Part shown: piece by piece, positions 15,282 to 23,219 of the stretch
How the letters are laid out: the number at the start of each line of letters is the position of its first letter
Numbering within the stretch: the stretch's first letter is position 1
Assembly (NCBI GenBank): GCA_050011095.1
Contig: JBEKJU010000006.1
Span: forward strand, 1-30,816
Origin: JBEKJU01 sp050011095
GTDB lineage: Bacteria > Desulfobacterota > Syntrophorhabdia > Syntrophorhabdales > WCHB1-27
Direction of reading: 5' to 3'
Length of the DNA: 30,816 nucleotides
Notes under the pieces: model-generated
What the model was told of the DNA's origin: nothing
The model's database searches: none
The model's input: the letters and a program-made list of their open reading frames with translations, nothing else
Position numbers and translations under genes: made by a program

Positions 15282-16286
15282 TTATTGTTTTCTGTTTTTG
15301 TTTCGTTGATACAACTGAACAAAGTGTTGATGTTCCCGCATGGTTCTGGAAAAAACATGGCTCCCGTCATTTCTCGACACGAAATAGAGCATATCGCTCG
15401 GTTCGGGATAGAGGGCCGCCATGATAGAGCTCTTTGACGGGCTGCATATGGGACCCTTTGGCAGCCCTTTCAGGCGGTAGGTGTTGTACGGTGTGTCTGC
15501 CGACAGATCGGCCTTTCGGAGGTCCCTGTTGAAGGCGCCCCTGCCATAGATCACGGTCGGGTCCGCGTCCAGGCTCATGCCGAGGCGCAGCCTGTTGTGA
15601 AAAACCGCGGAAATGAGCCCCTTTTCTCTCTCCAGCTTCGCCTCCTTCTCTATGATCGAGGCAAGAGACAAGGCCTGGAACATGGTCATATTCAACTCCT
15701 GCATCCCTTTCTTTATATCCCCTTTTTCGAAAAATTTAAAGGTCCTCAGGACGATTTTCTCGAGGAACTCATCAACGCCGGTCTCTTTGCTGAAGAAATA
15801 TGTATCGGGGAAAAGGTAGCCTTCGAGCGAATCCGACGGTATGGCCAGGCGTACGAGAAAATCCTGTCTGCGCGCCAACCGTAGAAACGCCCCGCCGTCC
15901 ATGACCCCCGCCTTCCGGATGGCGTCACCGATCGTATAGAGGTTATAGCCTTCGACTATCTTGAGGGTATAGATCCTTCTCTCGCCATGGGCCATCTTTC
16001 TCGCTATCCGAAGGGCCGACATGTCGTCCGACAGCTCGTACTCGCCGGCGACGACGCGGCCATTATAGGCCAATAAGGACGAAGAAAGGAAAAGATACTC
16101 GGAGAGAACGAGGCGCTCTTCCTTGAGGGCGTGGGCAACGGCGCCTATCTTTGTTCCTTTTTTCACAACAAAGCTCGCAGACACATGGTTTTTGCCCCTC
16201 GGCATGGTGGCGAAGACAACGGGGAGTAGGGCGGCGGCGATGAGAATTGCGAGGACGAGTAGGGATTTATTGGCGCCCCTGGGCAT
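15282..16286 (-). CDS. mltG: Endolytic murein transglycosylase MltG
   Basis: The 334-residue inner-membrane protein has one N-terminal transmembrane helix (LLVLAILIAAALLPVVF) and a LysM-like region. The YceG/MltG catalytic domain follows, with the active-site Glu in SIIEKEA (about 213) and the conserved GLPKGPICSPS block. MltG cuts nascent glycan strands in the periplasm and sets their length. The length matches the family. The start overlaps the end of ruvX by 20 bases, so the two are coupled. This ruvX-mltG order is common in bacteria. The thiolase gene follows closely. Confidence 0.93.
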   Translation of the reverse strand: MPRGANKSLLVLAILIAAALLPVVFATMPRGKNHVSASFVVKKGTKIGAVAHALKEERLVLSEYLFLSSSLLAYNGRVVAGEYELSDDMSALRIARKMAHGERRIYTLKIVEGYNLYTIGDAIRKAGVMDGGAFLRLARRQDFLVRLAIPSDSLEGYLFPDTYFFSKETGVDEFLEKIVLRTFKFFEKGDIKKGMQELNMTMFQALSLASIIEKEAKLEREKGLISAVFHNRLRLGMSLDADPTVIYGRGAFNRDLRKADLSADTPYNTYRLKGLPKGPICSPSKSSIMAALYPEPSDMLYFVSRNDGSHVFSRTMREHQHFVQLYQRNKNRKQ

Positions 16287-16701
16287 CCAGGTACCCCTGA
16301 AGGATGATCTGCGCGGCCATAATATCTATGGTCTCCTTGCGCTTTTTCCTCTTTACGGACGCCATGTCGAGGACCCTGTGCGCCTCGGCGGTGCTGAACC
16401 TTTCGTCCCACAGTTCTACGGGTATGCCTGTCGCCTCCCGGATGGCCTCTGCGAGCGCCGCGACCCCCTGGGCCTTTGGTCCTATGGATCCATCCAGGTT
16501 TTTCGGTAGTCCCACGACCACGAGAGAGACATCAAACTGATGGATGAGTTCCCCTATCGCCGAGACGTCCCCGGCCCTGGACCCACTGGCTACGAGGATC
16601 TTTAATCCCTGCGCGATCCTGCCGCCTGGATCGGATAGGGCTGTTCCAATTCTTCTTTCCCCGATATCAAGGGCGAGAATACGCACCGTAAAGAGTAGCA
16701 T
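16267..16701 (-). CDS. ruvX: Putative pre-16S rRNA nuclease / Holliday junction resolvase YqgF
   Basis: The 144-residue protein has the RNase H-like YqgF fold: VRILALDIGERRIGTALSD at the start, VVGLPKNLDGS in the middle and WDERFSTAEA followed by a late Asp (ETIDIMAAQ). The acidic residues in these blocks form the metal site. YqgF processes the 16S rRNA 5' end. Its length agrees with the family (about 138). I use ATG 16701, though no clear SD is visible; GTG 16686 (VRILALD) is possible. The longer frame to 16791 is not supported. It overlaps mltG and diverges from the aldo/keto reductase gene. Confidence 0.92.
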   Translation of the reverse strand: MLLFTVRILALDIGERRIGTALSDPGGRIAQGLKILVASGSRAGDVSAIGELIHQFDVSLVVVGLPKNLDGSIGPKAQGVAALAEAIREATGIPVELWDERFSTAEAHRVLDMASVKRKKRKETIDIMAAQIILQGYLDAQGRQ

Positions 16702-16847
16702 AGCGTCTGTTTCGGTGCAACAAGTAAGAAGCGAAGCGTAAGCACGCATGCGAATAAGCGACAGCACATTCGGATTCTTGATTTGGGACAAAGGGAGGTG
16801 TATGATTCATTTTAGTTGGGGGAATATCGCGAGGCTGAGGAGGGCGT

Positions 16848-17990
16848 ATGAAAGACGGCGATGCGATGAACAGAAGGGATTTCCTGAAGATCGGAATGGC
16901 CGGGGCAGCGGCTACTTCCCTGGGTCTGAAGGGGGGCCTGCTCCATGCGGGCTCGGCCGGGGGGCCCGTCTACCGGACCCTCGGCCGAACGGGGCTCAAG
17001 ATCACGACCCTCAGCTTCGGCGCCATGCTCGCCCAGGAGCATGAGGTCATACGGGCGGGCCTCGACATGGGCATCAACTATATCGATACCGCCCGCCGCT
17101 ACCAGAACGGGAGAAATGAAGCGGTCGTGGGCGTGGCGGTCAAGGGTATTCGGGACAAGGTCTATATCGCGACAAAGACCCAGCCGGAGTCGAACACGAA
17201 GGACGCGATCGTGAAGGACGTGGAGACGAGTCTACAGAGTCTCGGAACGGACCATATCGACGTGATCCAGCTCCACAACCTGACGAGCCCCGGCAGGGCG
17301 TTCATCCCCGAGGTCCGCGAGGCTTACGCGCGGCTCAGGCAACAGGGGAAGGTCAGATTTTTCGGGGTCACCACGCACACGAACCAGGCGGAGGTCATCG
17401 ACGCGGTGCTGAAGGACCCTGACAAGTTTTTCGATATGGTCCTCGTGGCCTACAACTTCAAATCGGAGCCCTCCGTGAAGGCGGCCATCGCGAGGGCGAA
17501 GGCGGGCGGCCTGGGCGTCGTCGCCATGAAGGTCCAGGCGGGCGCCTACGGCAAAGGCGCGTCCGGACCGGCGAGCCCGGAGCAGGCGGTCGCCGCCCTG
17601 AAGTGGGCGCTCGCCGACACGAACGTGACGGCCGCCATACCGGGCATGAAGACCTTCGATCACGTCAGGCAGATGGTGCCCGTCATGGGGATGAAATTGA
17701 CCCGCGGCGATGAGCGCATCGTGGAAAGGTACGCGAAAAGCATCGACAGCTATTATTGCAGGCTCTGCGCGCGCTGTGAACCGACCTGTCCGAAGGGGGT
17801 CGAGATCAGCACGGTCAACCGGGCCCTCATGTATGCCGAAGGCTACAGGGAGTATGCCCTCGCGAAGGCCACCTTCGGCGAGGCAGCCGGCTCGGGGCGC
17901 TGCGCGAGCTGTCCCGAATGCGTCGCCCAATGCGTCAACAGCGTGAATATTGCCGAAAAGATGCACCGGGCGCGGAGTCTTTTTGCATGA
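16848..17990 (+). CDS. Tat-exported aldo/keto reductase with two C-terminal [4Fe-4S] motifs
   Basis: The 380-residue protein begins with a Tat signal (MNRRDFLKIG, then a hydrophobic AGAAATSLGL stretch). An aldo/keto reductase barrel follows, with its tetrad visible as Asp in NYIDTARRY, Tyr in the same segment, Lys in YIATKTQ and His in IQLHN. The C-terminus has two clusters, CRLCARCEPTCP and CASCPECVAQC, each Cx2Cx2Cx3C, for [4Fe-4S] binding. Such AKRs are widespread in anaerobes and are thought to link electron carriers to carbonyl reduction; substrates are unknown. The Tat signal suggests folding with cofactors before export. ATG 16848 has AGGAGGG upstream. It overlaps the DUF6599 gene by ATGA. 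Confidence 0.9.
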   Translation: MKDGDAMNRRDFLKIGMAGAAATSLGLKGGLLHAGSAGGPVYRTLGRTGLKITTLSFGAMLAQEHEVIRAGLDMGINYIDTARRYQNGRNEAVVGVAVKGIRDKVYIATKTQPESNTKDAIVKDVETSLQSLGTDHIDVIQLHNLTSPGRAFIPEVREAYARLRQQGKVRFFGVTTHTNQAEVIDAVLKDPDKFFDMVLVAYNFKSEPSVKAAIARAKAGGLGVVAMKVQAGAYGKGASGPASPEQAVAALKWALADTNVTAAIPGMKTFDHVRQMVPVMGMKLTRGDERIVERYAKSIDSYYCRLCARCEPTCPKGVEISTVNRALMYAEGYREYALAKATFGEAAGSGRCASCPECVAQCVNSVNIAEKMHRARSLFA

Positions 17991-18889
17991 TAGCACGAGC
18001 TGCTTTGGTTCTGTTGGTCCTGCTCTACCTCGCCTGCCCGCTCCACGCCGCGGAGGGTGGGGTTGAGGCCCTGCTGCCGGCGAGCTGCGCACCCGGCTGG
18101 GTCAAGGACGGCGCGCCGGCGACCTACACCAGGGAGAGCCTCTACCGGTATATCGACGGGGAGGCCGAGCTTTACATGCCCTATGGATTCGAGAAGGCCG
18201 CGACGGTGATGTACGCCGGACCGGCCGGCGAGGGTTCCGGCATGGTGGCGAGCATCTTCAGGATGGGATCATTGCTGGATGCCTTCGGCATCTACGCGGG
18301 CTACCGCGGTCCGGGGGTAAAGGGAGTGCCGGTGGGCGCCGAGGGGTTTGCCGACGAATTACAACTGATGTTTTACCAGGACCGCTACCTCGTGCGGATC
18401 GAGGTCTCGGGCGGCTCTACCCCGGATGCCGCCCTGTTGCGGTCCTGCGCCGAGGCGGTCTCCCGCAACCTCCCGGACGGCCGGAAGGCGCCGGGGGAAC
18501 TCGAATTCCTCAAGGTGCCGGGCACCGCTGCCCTGACAGACCGGTACTACCCCGCGGGTCTTCTCGGCTACGCCTTCCTTGGAAGGGGCCTGACCGCCGA
18601 GGTCTCCATCAACGGGGAGAGGGCAAAATCGCTCGTCATGCTGGGCGCCTCCGTTGAGGCAGCGGGGCGGGCCTTCGACGAATACGGAAAGTACCTGAAG
18701 GGGTCGGGGGTGAAAACCGAGATCTCGCATGACAGGGCGGGGGCCTTCCTCCATGGGGTCGACCCCATGTACAAGGGCGTGGCGCTCCGTCAGTCGGGAA
18801 GGTTCATCGTGGGCGTCACAGGCCTAAAGGAGCCCGGCGACGGCGACGGGGTCGTGGCAAGGCTCGTCGAGCGTTTGCCCAAGGGGTGA
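17987..18889 (+). CDS. DUF6599-family secreted protein
   Basis: The 300-residue protein has a Sec signal peptide (hydrophobic LVLLVLLYLA, cleavage probably after LHA) and a mature domain with the family pattern RESLYRYIDGEAELYMPYGF. No lipobox is present. The family is of unknown function and usually exported. The ATG at 17987 overlaps the TGA of the aldo/keto reductase gene in an ATGA, which implies translational coupling and a shared role in the cell envelope. The longer upstream frame is an overlap artefact. The stop is 20 bases from the convergent methyltransferase stop. Confidence 0.85.
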   Translation: MIARAALVLLVLLYLACPLHAAEGGVEALLPASCAPGWVKDGAPATYTRESLYRYIDGEAELYMPYGFEKAATVMYAGPAGEGSGMVASIFRMGSLLDAFGIYAGYRGPGVKGVPVGAEGFADELQLMFYQDRYLVRIEVSGGSTPDAALLRSCAEAVSRNLPDGRKAPGELEFLKVPGTAALTDRYYPAGLLGYAFLGRGLTAEVSINGERAKSLVMLGASVEAAGRAFDEYGKYLKGSGVKTEISHDRAGAFLHGVDPMYKGVALRQSGRFIVGVTGLKEPGDGDGVVARLVERLPKG

Positions 18890-18909
18890 TGCCGCCTTTG
18901 TCTTCATTT

Positions 18910-19893
18910 TTAGGCGGGCTTTCCGGCTTCCACGAGGCCGTCCATCTCGTGGCCCGACCGTACCCACGTGACGCGGGTGAACCCCGCCCTCTCGAGACCT
19001 TCCTTGATTTCCCCGAAGGTGTAGGTGTCTCCCCCTGTCGTGAGGAGGAGCATATTGATTGCGAAGAGGGCGCCCTGCGGGGGTGACGTGCGCGACTCGT
19101 CCATGACGTGGTCGCGGATGAGTATGCTGCCGCCGGGGCTGAGGGCGCGAAAGACCTTCCTGTAGAGGTCGAGGTTCTGGTCGCGGCTGTTCTGGTGGAT
19201 GATCGCCGAGAGAAGGGCGAGATCACACCCCGAAGGGAGTTCATCCCGGTAGAAGTCCCCTGTCGCGAGGGTCACCCTGTCGGCCACGCCCTCTGCCGCA
19301 AGCCTCTCTTCCGCCATGGGTATAACGGGCGCGAGGTCGAAGAGGACCGCCGTCATCTGCGGATTTTGCCGGAGAAAGGCGATGGTGTAGGTCCCGGAGC
19401 CCCCGCCGATATCGAGGAGACGGCTGAAGCGGCGGGCGTCAAAGTCGCGGGCGATCTGCTGTGAGAGGGGGCGGCCTATGGCGTGCATGGCCCCGATAAA
19501 GGCCCTCCGGTCTGCACCTCCCCTTTTCCCTTCCCCATCCGTTGCCGGCCTTCCCGTCAGCACCACCTCGGTCAACCGGCTCCAGCTCCGCCACAGGTCG
19601 TTGTCGTGAAGGATCATGGGGAGGACCGTCTCCGGGTGCCTCGACGAGAGGTACCTTCCCCGGTCCGAAAGGGTGAAGACGCCCTCCTGTTTTTTGAGGA
19701 GACCGATGCCCGTGAGGGCGTCGAGGAGCCGCTCCGTCGCCCTCGCGTCCGAACCCATTGCCGCCGCAAGGGCGGATGCTGTAGCCGGAGCCCCGTCCAG
19801 CCGGGTAAAGACATCAAGCTCCGCCCCTGTCAGGATCACCCGGCTCCGCCAAAAGATTACCTCCTCCATAAGCCCCAGACCGTCCCGCTCCAC
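18910..19893 (-). CDS. SAM-dependent O-methyltransferase-like protein
   Basis: The 327-residue protein has an N-terminal winged-helix dimerisation domain (about 1-95; ALAAAMGSDARATERLLDAL). A Rossmann SAM domain follows, with motif I LLDIGGGSGTYT and a later LSPGGSILIRD strand. This is the architecture of small-molecule O-methyltransferases such as acetylserotonin- and hydroxyneurosporene-type enzymes. The Cys/His pattern does not suggest a specific acceptor. The start is GTG 19893, with a perfect SD (AGGAGGTGATT) close by. The gene lies immediately left of the CRISPR array and may be read through it. Confidence 0.85.
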   Translation of the reverse strand: MERDGLGLMEEVIFWRSRVILTGAELDVFTRLDGAPATASALAAAMGSDARATERLLDALTGIGLLKKQEGVFTLSDRGRYLSSRHPETVLPMILHDNDLWRSWSRLTEVVLTGRPATDGEGKRGGADRRAFIGAMHAIGRPLSQQIARDFDARRFSRLLDIGGGSGTYTIAFLRQNPQMTAVLFDLAPVIPMAEERLAAEGVADRVTLATGDFYRDELPSGCDLALLSAIIHQNSRDQNLDLYRKVFRALSPGGSILIRDHVMDESRTSPPQGALFAINMLLLTTGGDTYTFGEIKEGLERAGFTRVTWVRSGHEMDGLVEAGKPA

Positions 19894-20008
19894 GCAATCA
19901 CCTCCTAAAGGATAAGGAAATCCCCGCTTTCCCGACAGTCCCGTATTGTTTGAAGTTATGCCCTTTGCGGCCGCATGTCAACGCCGATTTCCCGCGGGCG
20001 CGGCCCGT

Positions 20009-20220
20009 CCCGCTTCCGCGCACGTGGGGGCGCTCCGGATAACCGGGCCATTGTCCCGATTCAATGCACCCCGCTTCCGCGCACGTGGGGGCGCTCCTGC
20101 ATCCCTTATGATTTTCTCCATCCTCGTCTCCCCGCTTCCGCGCACGTGGGGGCGCTCCGCTTCACCACGGGCACGCTGGCGGCCTTCTGTGCCCGCTTCC
20201 GCGCACGTGGGGGCGCTCCG
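20009..20220 (+). CRISPR. Four-repeat CRISPR array, type I-E-like geometry, no cas genes
   Basis: Four copies start at 20009, 20070, 20131 and 20192, exactly 61 bases apart. Each is 29 bases, beginning CCCGCTTCCGCG and ending GGGGGCGCTCCG. The first 28 bases are identical in all four; base 29 is G, T, G, G. The three 32-base spacers (20038-20069, 20099-20130, 20160-20191) are unrelated to each other. The repeat folds with a GCAC loop (TTCCGC / GTGGGG). The 29/32 size and position-by-position resemblance to canonical I-E repeats (GCGCACG core, CCG end) suggest a type I-E system read on the plus strand. No cas gene lies in this window. No AT-rich leader is obvious on the 19894-20008 side. Confidence 0.87.
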
Positions 20221-21189
20221 TCATGGGCGGCGGTCGCGAGCCATTCTCTCCGCGAGATGGAGCACCTGTGCCCTCAGGTTGAGGAGGTACGCGGTCTCCG
20301 CCTGTTTGACAGCGGTATTCGCGTCCCATTGCTCGGCCTTGATCAGCCTGACCACCTCGTCGACCGACCCCTCCGCTGCCTCCAGAAGCCCGTAGACACG
20401 ATCCTTGAAGCGCTCCGCCTCGCTAAGGGACCGGGAAAAGAACGCGGCCACCTCGTCCTTGCCCACGAAGACGAAGTGATGCCCCTGGCAAAGGATTTCG
20501 ACCGGCAGGCCGGCCAGTCGCTTCAAGGATGAGAGGTACGCGTCGTAATCGACGAGGAACTCGGTGATAAGGTTGCCCGCCCGGTCGAGTATGCCCGATG
20601 CCTCGGTGGCGATGAGTATGCCCCTTTCGGGAATGTAGTAGCTGAGATGGTCGCGCGTGTGGCCGGGCGTAGCAAGCACCTCCAGGGTGAGACCCTTGCC
20701 CAGGGCGACGACCTGTCCGTCCTCAAGGGGCATGACGACCTCAAAGGGCTGAAAGGGTAGGCCTTGAAGGGCGGCCGGATCGATGCCGGGAAGACGGGCG
20801 ACGAGGGGGACGACGTTCTCGCTCAGGGCGCCCATGAGCTCCCTTGCATGGGGCCGCTCCACGATCCGGGCCGCCCGCATCGATGCCCCGATCACAAGCG
20901 GGGAAAATACGTCTCTCAGATAGCCTGCGGCACCGCAGTGATCCCAGTGGACATGGGTGAGAAAAAGAAGCTCGGGACGCCTTCTTCCGAGAACGGAGCG
21001 GACCGCCTCCGCGTATATCCTTCCGGCGCAGGCAAATCCCGCTTCAAAAAGGACGGGTCTTTCGCCATCGAGCAGGTAGACAGGCGACCACGTGAGGCCG
21101 AGCGTGTAAAGACCGTCCTTCACGAGCCCCGTTCTTGCAGAGACCAGGGGGAACCTCCGGCGCGATCGAGCCACCCCGGGCAGGGTCAT
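20221..21189 (-). CDS. MBL-fold metallo-hydrolase
   Basis: The 322-residue protein has the metallo-beta-lactamase metal motif THVHWDHCGA (HxHxDH) and later conserved residues in LATPGHTRDHLSYY and a CQGHHFV block. This fits a two-metal hydrolase such as a glyoxalase II-like or lactonase-like enzyme. The substrate is unknown. The C-terminal ~90 residues are helical. ATG 21189 is used; a TTG at 21216 would add nine residues, and neither has a good SD. A sigma-70-like promoter lies upstream at 21289-21317. The TGA (20221-20223) directly abuts the last CRISPR repeat. Confidence 0.82.
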   Translation of the reverse strand: MTLPGVARSRRRFPLVSARTGLVKDGLYTLGLTWSPVYLLDGERPVLFEAGFACAGRIYAEAVRSVLGRRRPELLFLTHVHWDHCGAAGYLRDVFSPLVIGASMRAARIVERPHARELMGALSENVVPLVARLPGIDPAALQGLPFQPFEVVMPLEDGQVVALGKGLTLEVLATPGHTRDHLSYYIPERGILIATEASGILDRAGNLITEFLVDYDAYLSSLKRLAGLPVEILCQGHHFVFVGKDEVAAFFSRSLSEAERFKDRVYGLLEAAEGSVDEVVRLIKAEQWDANTAVKQAETAYLLNLRAQVLHLAERMARDRRP

Positions 21190-21288
21190 CCAGGGTGCAT
21201 GGCCCACGGCTGTCAATGCCGAGTTGCGCGAGCATGATACACACCCGAGGCGCCCCGGAGGATAGATAGGGAGAACTCAACGCACTAT

Positions 21289-21317
21289 ATTATAACTGAC
21301 CCTTACCGGCCCGGCAA
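21289..21317 (-). promoter_or_regulatory. Sigma-70-like promoter for the MBL-fold gene
   Basis: On the minus strand, TTGCCG (-35, 21312-21317) and TATAAT (-10, 21289-21294) are separated by 17 bases. The predicted start near 21282 gives a leader of roughly 90 bases to ATG 21189. The consensus -10 and ideal spacing make this a good but untested match. Confidence 0.6.
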
Positions 21318-21449
21318 TAGATTTTTCCGGCACCGCTATTTTTCAGTATAGTGAATCTCGCCTCATCTTCACGACCGGCCCGGAGCCGACGCATTGCGAG
21401 GGAAAATGTCACCTTATGGCAGGGGAGAAGGGTTCATGCGAGAAATAAG

Positions 21450-21479
21450 TTGACATAGCCCTTTCATTATAGTTATATA
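21450..21479 (+). promoter_or_regulatory. Sigma-70-like promoter for the beta-oxidation operon
   Basis: TTGACA (21450-21455) is a perfect -35. TATATA at 21474-21479 gives an 18-base spacer; the overlapping TATACT (21476-21481) would be 20 bases away. The local AT-richness contrasts with the GC-rich flanks. The ATG of the first gene follows about 60 bases downstream. Confidence 0.65.
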
Positions 21480-21540
21480 CTAGCAACTTGCAACCGATTT
21501 CTTCTGTATACGTAACTAATCAACCTACGGGGGTGGACGT

Positions 21541-22401
21541 ATGACAATTAAGACAATAGGTATTGTTGGCGCCGGAACCATGGGCAACGGTATTGCCCAG
21601 ATCGCTGCACAGGCAGGCTATGATGTCATCATGAGCGACATCGACGACAAGTTTGTGCAGAACGGATTGAAGAATATCGACAAGTTCCTTGCGAAGAGCG
21701 TGGAAAAGGGAAAAGTGACGGCGGAGGTGAAGGCCCAGACCCTGGGAAGGATCAAGGGGACCACGAAGATCGAGGACATGAAGGATGCCGACTATGTGGT
21801 CGAGGTCGTCCTCGAAGAGATGGAGCTGAAGAAGAAGATCTTCAAACAGCTCGACGAGATCACGAAGAAAGATGCCATCCTCAGCACGAACACCTCGTCC
21901 ATGTCGATCACCGAGATCGCGAAGGTGACCGGAAGGGCCGACAAAGTTTGCGGCATGCATTTCTTCAACCCCGTGCCCCTTATGAGACTTGTCGAGGTGA
22001 TACGGGGCTACTACTCAAGCGACGAGACCATCAAGACCTCCCTCGACCTCGCCAGGAAACTGGGTAAGGAGCCGATCGAGGTAAAGAAGGACATCCCCTG
22101 TTTTGTCGTGAACCGCCTCATGATGCCCCACTTCATCGAGGCCATATGGCTCCTCCAGGAAGGCATCGCCTCGGCGGAGGACATTGACAAGGCCGCGAAG
22201 CTCGGTCTCAACTACCCGATGGGTCCCTTCGACCTGATGGACCTCACCGGCATCGACATCGCCTACAACGTGGCGGAGTACCTCTTTAAGGAAATGAACA
22301 AGGAGCTTAAATGGACGCCCCCACGGCTCATGAAGGATATGGTCAAGGCGGGCCGTCTGGGAAGGAAGACGGGAGCGGGATGGTACGACTATAACAAATA
22401 G
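21541..22401 (+). CDS. 3-hydroxybutyryl-CoA (3-hydroxyacyl-CoA) dehydrogenase
   Basis: The 286-residue enzyme oxidises (S)-3-hydroxyacyl-CoA with NAD+. The NAD fold starts TIGIVGAGTMGNGIAQ, with the ribose-binding Asp in MSDIDDK. The catalytic His is in GMHFFNPVPLMRLVE, and the paired acid and Asn/Ser residues of the family are present (STNTSS). The C-terminal helical domain ends GAGWYDYNK, typical for Hbd. Length is normal (about 282). ATG 21541 follows GGGGGTGG. It is the first gene of a four-gene run with spacings of 14, 24 and 11 bases, under the promoter at 21450. Chain-length specificity is unknown. Confidence 0.93.
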   Translation: MTIKTIGIVGAGTMGNGIAQIAAQAGYDVIMSDIDDKFVQNGLKNIDKFLAKSVEKGKVTAEVKAQTLGRIKGTTKIEDMKDADYVVEVVLEEMELKKKIFKQLDEITKKDAILSTNTSSMSITEIAKVTGRADKVCGMHFFNPVPLMRLVEVIRGYYSSDETIKTSLDLARKLGKEPIEVKKDIPCFVVNRLMMPHFIEAIWLLQEGIASAEDIDKAAKLGLNYPMGPFDLMDLTGIDIAYNVAEYLFKEMNKELKWTPPRLMKDMVKAGRLGRKTGAGWYDYNK

Positions 22402-22415
22402 CCAAGGGGGTATAT

Positions 22416-23195
22416 ATGGCTTATGAATCGTTGCTCATCGAGAAAGAAGAGGGGGTCGCGATAGTCAGGCTGAACAGGCCCCCGGTCAATTCGCTCAACG
22501 TCAAGGCATATGAGGAAATCCATGATGCCTTTTGCGAGCTCGAAAAAGACGACTCGGTGCGGGCCATTATTTTCACCGCGGTCGGGGAGAAAGTCTTCAC
22601 CGCGGGCCTCGACGTCAAGGAAGTAGCAGGGAAGTCGGTAATGGAGTATTACGCCTTCGGAAAGATCTCCAGAGGGGCCGTCGATAAGATCGCGGGCATT
22701 AGCAAACCCACGATTGCCGCGGTCTTCGGCTTCGTCCTGGGCGGCGCCCTTGAGCTTGCCCTCGCCTGCGACCTGAGGATTGCCACCAGTGATGCGAAGA
22801 TGGGCTGTCCCGAGGTCAATCTTGGGATTATTCCCGGCTCCGGCGGCACCCAAAGACTGCCGAGGCTCGTTGGGATCGGGAAGGCAAAAGAACTCCTGTT
22901 TACAGGTGATACCGTGAGCGGCGATGAAGCCTACAGGATCGGCCTTGTCAACAAGGTTGTGCCGAAAGAAGCGCTGCAGGACGAGGCAAAGGCCTGGGCG
23001 AAGAAACTTGCCTCCAAGCCGAGGGTGGCCCTAAGCGTGCTGAAGAGCGCCGTAGATAATGGCATAAACATGGATCTCGCCACGGCGATCACCTTCGAGA
23101 ATGAGTGCTTTGTCACTACCTACCTGTCCGAGGACGGGAGAGAGGGTTTCCAGGCATTTATAGAGAAGAGGAAAGCAAGCTTCAAAGGCAAGTAA
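22416..23195 (+). CDS. Enoyl-CoA hydratase (crotonase family)
   Basis: The 259-residue crotonase-fold enzyme hydrates 2-enoyl-CoA to 3-hydroxyacyl-CoA. The CoA-binding oxyanion region is AGLDVKE, with a second oxyanion strand in FVLGGALELALACD. The catalytic glutamates are in ALELALACD and CPEVNLGIIPGSGG, matching Glu144 and Glu164 of rat mitochondrial enoyl-CoA hydratase. The C-terminal FQAFIEKRKASFKGK tail is typical. Length is normal. It is cotranscribed with hbd upstream and the thiolase downstream. Crotonases can also isomerise or decarboxylate, but both Glu residues favour hydration. Confidence 0.92.
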   Translation: MAYESLLIEKEEGVAIVRLNRPPVNSLNVKAYEEIHDAFCELEKDDSVRAIIFTAVGEKVFTAGLDVKEVAGKSVMEYYAFGKISRGAVDKIAGISKPTIAAVFGFVLGGALELALACDLRIATSDAKMGCPEVNLGIIPGSGGTQRLPRLVGIGKAKELLFTGDTVSGDEAYRIGLVNKVVPKEALQDEAKAWAKKLASKPRVALSVLKSAVDNGINMDLATAITFENECFVTTYLSEDGREGFQAFIEKRKASFKGK

Positions 23196-23219
23196 GAACG
23201 TAAACCAAGGAGGAATTCC

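Noticed and set aside
19894..20008. Possible extra CRISPR repeats or leader upstream of the array
   Set aside because: The position 61 bases before the first repeat shows no repeat sequence, and the stretch is not clearly AT-rich.
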